A DNA stretch of 13,398 nt from JACJWR01 sp964627505 (GTDB lineage: Bacteria > Actinomycetota > Actinomycetes > S36-B12 > UBA10799): the NCBI GenBank assembly GCA_964627505.1, contig CAZVKB010000077.1, positions 1-13,398 of the forward strand. Direction: 5' to 3'. Numbering within the stretch: position 1 is the stretch's first letter; the number at the start of each line of letters is the position of its first letter. The notes under the pieces were generated by a model. It searched no databases. It was given only the letters and a program-made list of their open reading frames with translations, and was not told where the DNA came from. The translations under genes and the position numbers were made by a program. Of the stretch, positions 1 to 6,473 are shown piece after piece.

Positions 1-978
1 GGCGACCCCGCCACAATGATGGCTTCCTCACCGGTCGCCCCGCCGGTGGTGCACCTCGGTCGTTCCCTGCACTGGCATCCCCTCCCGGTGTCTGTGCGCG
101 ACGCTCGGCGGGCAGCGCGCTCGCTGCGGAGCACTCTTCGCGAGGCGGCCAGTGTGCCTCTTCCAGGCACCCTGACATCCGCGGCCAGCAGCACCGCCGC
201 CGCAGCCCCGGACACCCCGACCGTTCTGGAATGCCGAAATCTGGGCATGCAGTATGGGTCGGTTACGGCGTTGACAGGAGCCACCATCGACGTCCATGGC
301 GGGGAGGTGCTGGCACTCATGGGCCGAAATGGTGCTGGCAAGTCCACACTGCTGAAGAGCGCGGTCGGTCTACTGTCCCCTACCACTGGCACAGTGCGCA
401 TCGCCGGAGTGGATCCGGTGGGTTTGCGGGGCGCCGCCCTGCGATCCCGGGTGGGGTTTGTGCCGCAGGAGCCCACCGATCTGCTGTATGCCGACTCGGT
501 AGCCCAAGAGTGCGTCACGGCGGATTCGGACGCACGCGTGGCCGCAGGCACGACGGCTGCGCTGTTGGCTGACCTCGCCCCAGACATCAGCGCCGAACAG
601 CATCCCCACGATCTCTCCGAAGGCCAGCGATTGAGTTTGGTCTTGGCCATCGTGCTGGTCAACGATCCGCCGCTGCTGCTGCTCGATGAGCCCACCCGTG
701 GTCTGGACTACACCGCGAAGTCACGGCTGGTGGACATCTTGCGGCGGCGCTCGGCCAGCGGTACCGGCATTCTCATGGCCACGCACGACGTGGAACTTGT
801 CGCCGAAGTCGCCCACCGGGTGGCGATCATCGCCGAGGGTGAAGTGGTGGCCTGCGGGAGCACAACCGACATCGTGACTGCCTCACCCCTGTTTGCTCCA
901 CAGGTCGCCAAAGTGATGGCCCCGGAACCCATCCTCACGGTGGGCCAAGTCACCGAAGCTCTGGCAGCGCTCGCATGA
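1..978 (+). CDS. ECF transporter ATPase, C-terminal half of a double-ABC protein (5' partial)
   Basis: This is an energising ATPase of an energy-coupling-factor (ECF) vitamin/metal transporter, acting on the cytoplasmic face of the membrane. The frame is open to the window edge, so the ATG at 16 is probably not the true start. Numbered from that ATG, residues 1-65 look like the tail of an upstream ABC domain plus an Ala-rich linker (the HLGRSLHWHPLPVSVRDARR type of sequence is typical of fused actinobacterial CbiO proteins). A complete ABC domain follows: Walker A GRNGAGKST at 103-111, Q-loop Q151, signature LSEGQ at 200-204 (Glu in place of the usual Gly), Walker B LLLLDEP at 220-226 and switch His257. 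The stop shares ATGA with the next gene, the S component, which indicates one operon. The function as an ECF ATPase is secure. Substrate assignment (corrinoid, possibly cobalt) rests on the neighbours only. Confidence 0.9.
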   Translation, partial: GDPATMMASSPVAPPVVHLGRSLHWHPLPVSVRDARRAARSLRSTLREAASVPLPGTLTSAASSTAAAAPDTPTVLECRNLGMQYGSVTALTGATIDVHGGEVLALMGRNGAGKSTLLKSAVGLLSPTTGTVRIAGVDPVGLRGAALRSRVGFVPQEPTDLLYADSVAQECVTADSDARVAAGTTAALLADLAPDISAEQHPHDLSEGQRLSLVLAIVLVNDPPLLLLDEPTRGLDYTAKSRLVDILRRRSASGTGILMATHDVELVAEVAHRVAIIAEGEVVACGSTTDIVTASPLFAPQVAKVMAPEPILTVGQVTEALAALA

Positions 979-1823
979 CCAGCCCGCATTCGACCCTGAC
1001 AGCGGCTCAATCGGCCGTCACCGCCAGCCGCCCTGGGAGACTGCACCGCAGGTCAGCAATCGTTTTGGGGATGGTCAGCGCGGTCGGCCTCGTGGGTTTC
1101 TGCTGGCCGTTCCTGGCTCAGCCCGGCAGCGCCATTTTGGGCCACTCGCGAGACGCACCGTGGCTTTTTGCCCTCCTGCTGCCCATGCTGTTGGCCTTGG
1201 TTTTGGCTGAGTTGGCGGACGGCGGCTTGGATTCCCGCGGTATCGCGATGCTCGGAGTGCTCTCGGCAGTGGCTGCAGCTTTGCGGCCGATTGGCGCGGG
1301 ATCGGTGGGTTTCGAACCGATGTGGGTCGTGATCATTCTCGGCGGCCGCGCTTTGGGGCCTGGCTTTGGTTTCCTGCTGGGCAATATCTCGATGTTCGCC
1401 TCAGCGCTGCTAACCGGTGGAATCGGCCCCTGGCTACCGTTCCAGATGGTGGTCGCCGGCTGGTTGGGGTTCTTCGCCGGGTGTCTGCCTGACGTGCGGC
1501 GACGCTGGGAACCCGTGATGATGGCCGCATATGGTGTCGTGGCGTCGATCGCTTACGGGTTCATGCTCAACCTGTGGTTCTGGCCTTGGGGAGCGGGCAC
1601 AAGTACCCAACTGTCGTTTGTCCCCGGCGCGGACATCGCCGAAAACCTCCACCGATGGTTACTTTTCAACCTCGCCACTTCACTCGGGTACGACATTCCA
1701 CGGGCAATCGTGGTGTCCGGGCTGTTGTTGATGGCCTCCGCCCCGGTGCTCAATGCACTTCGTCGCGCTACCCGCCGCGCCTCGTTCGAACAGCCTGTGG
1801 TGTTTGAAAGCGCCACCCGGTGA
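975..1823 (+). CDS. ECF transporter substrate-binding (S) component, probably for a corrinoid
   Basis: This is a 282-residue integral membrane protein with about six or seven hydrophobic segments (roughly 27-49, 62-81, 88-107, 116-135, 137-170, 180-200 and 228-258) and short basic loops (RRR at 175-177). The stretch with GNISMFASALLTGGIGPW around 136-153, followed by FQMVVAGWLGFFAG to 169, matches the conserved core of ECF S proteins, which bind the vitamin and dock on the T/A module. The ATG lies inside the preceding stop (ATGA at 975-978), so translation is coupled to the ATPase gene. The T component is not in the window and is probably upstream. Downstream genes assemble the cobalamin nucleotide loop, so I infer cobalamin, cobinamide or a related precursor as substrate. 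The sequence alone does not prove this; another vitamin is possible. Confidence 0.8.
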   Translation: MTSPHSTLTAAQSAVTASRPGRLHRRSAIVLGMVSAVGLVGFCWPFLAQPGSAILGHSRDAPWLFALLLPMLLALVLAELADGGLDSRGIAMLGVLSAVAAALRPIGAGSVGFEPMWVVIILGGRALGPGFGFLLGNISMFASALLTGGIGPWLPFQMVVAGWLGFFAGCLPDVRRRWEPVMMAAYGVVASIAYGFMLNLWFWPWGAGTSTQLSFVPGADIAENLHRWLLFNLATSLGYDIPRAIVVSGLLLMASAPVLNALRRATRRASFEQPVVFESATR

Positions 1824-3280
1824 GCGCGGACTCCCCGCACGCCGGGGCCGCCCCCGGCGTCGTGGTGTTGGGAACGGGTGCGGCGGACGGGGTTCCACAG
1901 CCCTTCTGCGAGTGTGGAACCTGCCTGGATGCCCGTCAACGAGGGGAGCATCGCAGCCCCGGCGGGGTGCTCATCGACGGTGTCGTGCTGCTGGATGCAG
2001 CTCCTGGCGTGGGGCTCGCGGCCGCGCGCGCGGGAACGTCGCTAGCGGCCGTGCACACCATCGCAGTCACCCACGCCCATAGCGACCACTGGTTCCCGGC
2101 GCTATTGCTGCATCGCCAGTGGCAACTCGGGCAGCGACCGCTGCGCCTGCTGGGCCCGGCCGCTGTGATCGCGGAGGCGCGCAAGTGGCTGCCCCCGAAC
2201 CATGCCGTGGAGCTGCTGGTTGCCACACCCGGGATGCGGGTGGTGGCGGGTGCGCATGAAATCGTCGTGCACCCCGCGACGCACGGTACCCGCGGCGACT
2301 CCGCACTACCCGTCGACCCGCTGGCAGTCGAGGCCGTGCTGTATTCGGTGACCTCGCACCAGCGCTCGCTGCTGTATGCCTGTGACACCGGGCTACCCGA
2401 TCCGGCGATGTTGGAATCGATGCGCGCGGCGGCCTTCGACCTCGTCATGCTCGAACTGACATTCGGTACCACGGGCGTGCGAGACCCCGGTCATCTGGAC
2501 CTGGAGACGTTCCCCGTTGCTTTAGCGGCGATGCGGGAAGTCGGGGCGATCACCGCGGACACCGACGTGATCGCCATGCACATGAGTCATCACCTACCCA
2601 GCCCGGACATTCTGGAACCCAAGTTGCAGGAATGGGGTGTCCGGACAGTCCCCGATGGTGCTTGGATCGACCGGGGACGGGCGCACACGGTGTTGGTCAC
2701 GGGTGGGGCACGTTCAGGTAAATCGGCTGCCGCCGAACGGCTGGCTACTGGCACCGGCCAGGCGCAGGTGACCTACGTTGCGACATCGGAGTTTGATCGT
2801 GATGACGCTGAGTGGGTGGCGCGGGTTGATGCGCATCAACAGCGCCGACCATCCTCCTGGCAGACCGTGGAAACCCGCGAGGTGAGCGCACTGCTGCGTG
2901 CGGTGCCGCGCGGTCACACGGTGCTCGTGGAATGCCTGACCACCTGGGTCACGGGCATCATCGACGACGCTGCGGCATGGGACTCGCCCACGGCTGCGGT
3001 CGCAGCAGTGCGAGCAGCCGTGTCCGAGTTGCTCGATGCCCTCGCAGCAACGGCTGCCTCCCAGGTGATCCTGGTGACCAATGAGGTGGGGGCGGGCATC
3101 GTGCCGGAGACCGCCTCCGGTCGGCTGTTCCGAGACGTACTCGGTGAGACGAATGCCACGATCGCCTCCCAGTGCGATGAGGTGCTGCTGGCTGTCGCGG
3201 GGCGTGTGCTGCGCCTATCGCCAGCAATCGCCCGCCAGCAACCACATGCGAACCAATCTGCCGGGAGGACCCGTGAGTAG
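1820..3280 (+). CDS. cobU: Fusion: PhnP-like metallo-beta-lactamase-fold hydrolase + adenosylcobinamide kinase/guanylyltransferase (CobU)
   Basis: This is a 486-residue two-domain cytoplasmic protein; the GTG start overlaps the previous stop (GTGA at 1820-1823). Residues 1-285 have the metallo-beta-lactamase fold of the PhnP/PqqB group: LGTG at 17-20, a C30-x-C32-x2-C35 motif, THAHSDH at 84-90 (ligands H85, H87, D89, H90), H155, D189 in YACDTG, then H254 and H257. By comparison with E. coli PhnP, H254 would complete the active site, and H257 with C30, C32 and C35 would hold a structural zinc. Residues 290-470 are a complete CobU: P-loop GGARSGKS at 295-302, H339 at the position of the guanylylated His in RVDAHQQRRP, ECLTTW at 371-376 and TNEVGAGIVPE at 420-430. 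CobU phosphorylates adenosylcobinamide and converts the phosphate to adenosylcobinamide-GDP for CobS. The role of the hydrolase half is unknown to me. It may act on a nucleotide-loop intermediate. Confidence 0.93.
   Translation: MSADSPHAGAAPGVVVLGTGAADGVPQPFCECGTCLDARQRGEHRSPGGVLIDGVVLLDAAPGVGLAAARAGTSLAAVHTIAVTHAHSDHWFPALLLHRQWQLGQRPLRLLGPAAVIAEARKWLPPNHAVELLVATPGMRVVAGAHEIVVHPATHGTRGDSALPVDPLAVEAVLYSVTSHQRSLLYACDTGLPDPAMLESMRAAAFDLVMLELTFGTTGVRDPGHLDLETFPVALAAMREVGAITADTDVIAMHMSHHLPSPDILEPKLQEWGVRTVPDGAWIDRGRAHTVLVTGGARSGKSAAAERLATGTGQAQVTYVATSEFDRDDAEWVARVDAHQQRRPSSWQTVETREVSALLRAVPRGHTVLVECLTTWVTGIIDDAAAWDSPTAAVAAVRAAVSELLDALAATAASQVILVTNEVGAGIVPETASGRLFRDVLGETNATIASQCDEVLLAVAGRVLRLSPAIARQQPHANQSAGRTRE
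3264..3268 (+). promoter_or_regulatory. Ribosome binding site that fixes the cobT start
   Basis: GGAGG lies four bases before the GTG at 3273, inside the last codons of cobU. It marks that GTG as the cobT start rather than the in-frame ATG at 3081, which would overlap the conserved end of CobU by about 200 bases. Confidence 0.75.
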
Positions 3281-4472
3281 TGACATCCCGAGTGTCGACG
3301 AGGAGCGGGACACCACCGAAGCGGCCACCGATCCGGTCGCCGACTACCTAGCTGATCTGGCCAGCCGGGTGGGTGTGCCGGACGAAAGCAGCGCAGCCGC
3401 CGCCCACACCCGATGGGACTCGCTGACCAAACCCGTGGGCGCACTTGGACGGTTGGAAGACCTGGGAACCTGGATCTGCAGTGTGCAGGGCGAATGCCCA
3501 CCTCGTGCGCTCACCCGCCCGCGGTTGGTGATTTTTGCCGGTGATCACGGCGTTGTGACCAGCGCAGGCACGTCGGCCTACCCCTCGGCGGTCACAGCCG
3601 AAATGGTCCGGAACTTTCTCCAGGGGGGCGCAGCCGCCAATGTCTTGGCGCGCCAACATGGCGTGGGCATCCGGGTGGTTGATGTCGCGGTAGACGTTGA
3701 TTGGGAAGAAGCTGGAATACCGGTGCCTGAACAACTCACGCGGTTCAAAGTCCGCCGCTCCTCGCGCCCGCTGGACCAGGTGGACCCGCTCACACGAGCG
3801 GAATCCTGGGCCGCGTTCCGCGCTGGCATCCAGATCGCGGAGGAGGAGGTCGATGCTGGGGCTGATTTGTTGATCGCCGGCGATATGGGCATCGGCAACA
3901 CGACCGCGGCGGCCGCATTGACCGGAGTGCTCTGCCGACTCAATGCCGCCGAGGTGGTGGGCCGAGGCACCGGAATCGACGACGACACCTGGATGCGCAA
4001 GACCGCGGCGGTGCGCAATGCGATGTTTCGCGCCCGCCATCTGCGGGCGGACCCGATCGGCCTATTGGCAGCGGCGGGAGGCGCGGACTTGGCCGCCATG
4101 GCCGGGTTCCTCACGGCGGCGGCAGCCCGAGGTGTTCCAGTGCTGCTCGATGGCGCGGTGGTGGGGGCGGCGGCGCTAGTGGCTTCGGTTGTCTCGTATC
4201 GCGGACGGTTGTGGTGGGTGGCCGGCCATCGATCCGTCGAACCGGCTCACACCGCTGCCCTGGCCCGACTGCGGCTGGAACCCATCGTGGATCTGCAGAT
4301 GCGGCTCGGAGAAGGGTCGGGGGCGCTGGTGGCCCTGCCGATCGTGGTGTCTGCGGTCGAATTGCTGCGCGACATGGCCACGTTTGCGGCTGCCGGGGTG
4401 TCGGGAGGTGACGGCCCAGCACAACCAACGGCAGCCAGCGATGAGGCTCTGGCCGACACCGCCTCACCGTGA
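3273..4472 (+). CDS. cobT: Nicotinate-nucleotide--dimethylbenzimidazole phosphoribosyltransferase
   Basis: CobT transfers phosphoribose from nicotinate mononucleotide to 5,6-dimethylbenzimidazole, giving alpha-ribazole 5'-phosphate, the lower-ligand precursor of cobalamin. From the GTG chosen by its ribosome site the protein has 399 residues. The family core is complete: TKPVGALGRLE at 52-62, FAGDHGV at 88-94, GDMGIGNTT at 203-211, GTGIDD at 232-237, AGHRSVEPAH at 317-326 and RLGEGSGA at 344-351, in which E347 corresponds to the catalytic Glu317 of Salmonella CobT. An acidic N-terminal extension of about 20 residues and a C-terminal tail after about residue 375, rich in Gly, Ala, Asp and Pro, add length over the ~350-residue norm and are probably disordered. 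The gene overlaps cobU by 8 bases and shares GTGA with cobS, so it is translationally coupled on both sides. Confidence 0.95.
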   Translation: MSSDIPSVDEERDTTEAATDPVADYLADLASRVGVPDESSAAAAHTRWDSLTKPVGALGRLEDLGTWICSVQGECPPRALTRPRLVIFAGDHGVVTSAGTSAYPSAVTAEMVRNFLQGGAAANVLARQHGVGIRVVDVAVDVDWEEAGIPVPEQLTRFKVRRSSRPLDQVDPLTRAESWAAFRAGIQIAEEEVDAGADLLIAGDMGIGNTTAAAALTGVLCRLNAAEVVGRGTGIDDDTWMRKTAAVRNAMFRARHLRADPIGLLAAAGGADLAAMAGFLTAAAARGVPVLLDGAVVGAAALVASVVSYRGRLWWVAGHRSVEPAHTAALARLRLEPIVDLQMRLGEGSGALVALPIVVSAVELLRDMATFAAAGVSGGDGPAQPTAASDEALADTASP

Positions 4473-5266
4473 CATCCAACGGCTTCAGCAACGGACTGCG
4501 GCTAGCCGTCGGCACCTTCAGCGCACTGCGAGTACCGCCACCGGCGCAGGTGAACAGCCGTAGCGTGCGATGGTCATTGCTGCTGGCGCCGGCAGTTGGG
4601 GCTGGCGTGGGGCTGGTGGGCGGCGGGGTCGGCTGGGTGACGTGGTGGCTGGTGGGACACTTCACCGAGCGCACGATGCTCATGGCGATGGTCGTCGGGT
4701 GGCTCGTAGTCGGATGCCTAGTGTGGGCAACTCGGGCAATGCATGTTGATGGGTTGGCAGATCTCACCGATGGTCTCGGGAGTGGACAACCTGCGGAGTC
4801 TGCCCTGGCCGTGATGCGCGATCCCCGGATCGGGGCGTTCGGCGCGTTGGCCTTGGTGGTGGTTTTGAGCGTGCAGGCCTCCGCGATAGCCGTCCTCATT
4901 GAGCGCGGCACCGTTCTGCCCTTGTTGGTCGCTGTGGCCATCGCCGCGCGGGCACCGCTGGCCTGGTGGACCCGCCGCGGGACGCCACAGTCGGCGGACG
5001 GTTTGGGAAGCAGCGTGGTTGGGGCCTTCAGCCCGGCGGTGGCCGCGGGGGTGCTGGTGGTGTGGCTGATCGGGGCAGTCGCGGTGGGGATGGCGGTAAA
5101 CACGGCGCTGGTGAGCGCGATTGCGGTCGTACTGGGCGTTGGCGTGGCAACGTGGCTACGGCGGCGGGCGATCCGCCGGCTGGGTGCACTCACCGGCGAC
5201 ACTTTGGGCGCATGTATCGAAATAGCTGCCACGACGATGCTGGCGGTACTGGCCGTCGCAGGTTAG
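4469..5266 (+). CDS. cobS: Adenosylcobinamide-GDP ribazoletransferase (cobalamin synthase)
   Basis: CobS is an integral membrane enzyme that joins adenosylcobinamide-GDP (from CobU) to alpha-ribazole or its 5'-phosphate (from CobT), completing the cobalamin nucleotide loop. The 265-residue protein shows the expected motifs: GLRLAVGTFSALRVPPP near the N terminus (9-25), MHVDGLADLTDGLGS at 91-105 with the metal-binding acidic residues D94, D98 and D101, MRDPRIGAFG at 116-125, and GALTGDTLGA at 239-248. Several hydrophobic helices lie at about 37-60, 70-88, 123-145, 148-166, 190-225 and 251-264. The GTG start is embedded in the cobT stop (GTGA at 4469-4472). It is the last gene of the corrinoid operon. 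The gene for phosphate removal (cobC) does not follow. Confidence 0.95.
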   Translation: MTSNGFSNGLRLAVGTFSALRVPPPAQVNSRSVRWSLLLAPAVGAGVGLVGGGVGWVTWWLVGHFTERTMLMAMVVGWLVVGCLVWATRAMHVDGLADLTDGLGSGQPAESALAVMRDPRIGAFGALALVVVLSVQASAIAVLIERGTVLPLLVAVAIAARAPLAWWTRRGTPQSADGLGSSVVGAFSPAVAAGVLVVWLIGAVAVGMAVNTALVSAIAVVLGVGVATWLRRRAIRRLGALTGDTLGACIEIAATTMLAVLAVAG

Positions 5267-5297
5267 CCGACTGTGGCCTCGCAGTTCCCCGCCGCAC

Positions 5298-6404
5298 TCA
5301 GTCGCGTACGTGGGAGGTCACCATCGGCGTCGCCGTCACCCGCGCCGACAACCAGCGGCCGCGCACATTGATGCTGACCTCGTCTCCGGGACTCAGTGTC
5401 CGATCGAGCACACCGAGGGCTACCCCAGCGCCCAACGTCGGCGAAAACGTGCCTGATGTGAGCGTCCCCACACGGGGTCCGTCCGGCATGAGATGCACAG
5501 CCATCCCCGCGCGTGGCACTCCGCGCTCCAGCAGGACGAGCCCGCGCAACCGCGGCGCCAATCCACTCTCGCGCCGCGACAGCAGCGCCGATCGTCCTGG
5601 GAAATGCTCCTTGTTCCAACCCACAGCCCAACCCATGCCGGTTTCCACGGGCCCGTATTCCCCGCCGAGATCTTGGCCATGCAGCGGGTAGCCCATCTCG
5701 GTGCGCAGGGTGTCGCGGGCCCCGAGTCCGCACATCGCAACAGCATGAGGTCCGCCCGCGACGACCAATCGATCCCACACCGCAACTGCGTCTCTTGCCG
5801 ACACGACGAGCTCGTATCCGAGTTCACCCGTGTAACCGGTGCGGCACACGATCACGTCCACGTCGTCCACCTGTGCGCGCGTCACCTGCATGTAGCCCAG
5901 GTCCGAGTCGATGCCGGCATCGGTCAGCAACTGTCCAGCGCGGGGACCTTGCACCGCGATGATCGCGCGATCGCGATGCAAGTCCGCTACTTGCGCATCG
6001 GCACCGACCGCCACTCGCACTGCTGCGGTCACCGCATCACTGTTGGCCGCATTCGGAATCAGCAGCACTTCTTCGGGGCTCAACAGGTAGACGATGAGGT
6101 CATCGACGACTGCACCGGACTCATCGCAAAGCATGGTGTACTGCGCCTGACCCACGTCGATCCGTTCCAAATCATTGGTGAACAGCGCGTTCAGCGCTGG
6201 AACCACGTTGCGCCCGCGCACCGCCACCGTGCCCAGGTGAGAAACGTCGAAGAGTCCCACCGCGGTGCGCACGGCGGTGTGTTCAGACCGCACCCCGGTG
6301 TACTCCAGTGGCATCAACCAACCGGCGAACGGCGCGAACTTGGCGCCTGCCGCCTCGTGACGAGCGTGCAATGGGGAGCGATCGACAGGCTCTGATTCAG
6401 ACAT
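5298..6404 (-). CDS. gcvT: Glycine cleavage system T protein (aminomethyltransferase)
   Basis: GcvT moves the methylene group from the aminomethyl-lipoyl H protein to tetrahydrofolate and releases ammonia. The 368-residue protein is of normal length. Family motifs are present in order: PLHARHEAAGAKFAPFAGW near 11-29, MPLEYTGVRSEH at 31-42, GLFDVSHLG at 50-58, QYTMLCDESGAVVDDLIVY at 88-106 with the DD pair (101-102) at the folate-site aspartate, RTGYTGELGYEL at 188-199, GARDTLRTEMGYPLHGQDL at 228-246 and HFPGRSAL at 267-274. The ATG at 6404 has only AGGGG one base upstream, so the mRNA may be nearly leaderless. A GTG three codons earlier is the alternative start. No gcvP or gcvH is nearby; the isolated position between cobS and pepA is, as I recall, also found in mycobacteria. 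It converges with cobS. Confidence 0.95.
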   Translation of the reverse strand: MSESEPVDRSPLHARHEAAGAKFAPFAGWLMPLEYTGVRSEHTAVRTAVGLFDVSHLGTVAVRGRNVVPALNALFTNDLERIDVGQAQYTMLCDESGAVVDDLIVYLLSPEEVLLIPNAANSDAVTAAVRVAVGADAQVADLHRDRAIIAVQGPRAGQLLTDAGIDSDLGYMQVTRAQVDDVDVIVCRTGYTGELGYELVVSARDAVAVWDRLVVAGGPHAVAMCGLGARDTLRTEMGYPLHGQDLGGEYGPVETGMGWAVGWNKEHFPGRSALLSRRESGLAPRLRGLVLLERGVPRAGMAVHLMPDGPRVGTLTSGTFSPTLGAGVALGVLDRTLSPGDEVSINVRGRWLSARVTATPMVTSHVRD

Positions 6405-6473
6405 GCCCCTCACGCTACTAGGGTGGCAAGCAACGCGCCCAGGCTCTCCACTGCCGGAATCCACGGAGGATTT
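6405..6473. promoter_or_regulatory. Divergent promoter region between gcvT and pepA
   Basis: This 69-base gap must hold the start signals of both outward-facing genes unless they are transcribed from inside the neighbouring coding regions. A CTACTAG/CTAGTAG core at about 6414-6420 could serve as a -10-like element in either direction, but I see no convincing -35 partner. It is assigned from position rather than from motifs. Confidence 0.4.
6465..6469 (+). promoter_or_regulatory. Ribosome binding site that fixes the pepA start
   Basis: GGAGG, four bases before the GTG at 6474, favours that codon over the in-frame GTG at 6423, which has no comparable purine stretch before it and would add 17 unconserved-looking residues. 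Confidence 0.7.

Noticed and set aside
3081..3272. An upstream in-frame extension of cobT starting at ATG 3081.
   Set aside because: It would overlap the conserved C-terminal region of CobU, and the GGAGG at 3264 supports the GTG at 3273.
4111..5232. A 373-codon open frame on the minus strand opposite cobS and the end of cobT.
   Set aside because: It is Thr/Ala/Pro-rich with no recognisable domain and lies opposite genes with complete motifs. Long antisense frames arise from high-GC codon use.
5267..5297. A terminator in the 31-base gap between the convergent cobS and gcvT.
   Set aside because: No stable inverted repeat or T-run is visible. Any termination signal is within the coding ends or factor-dependent.
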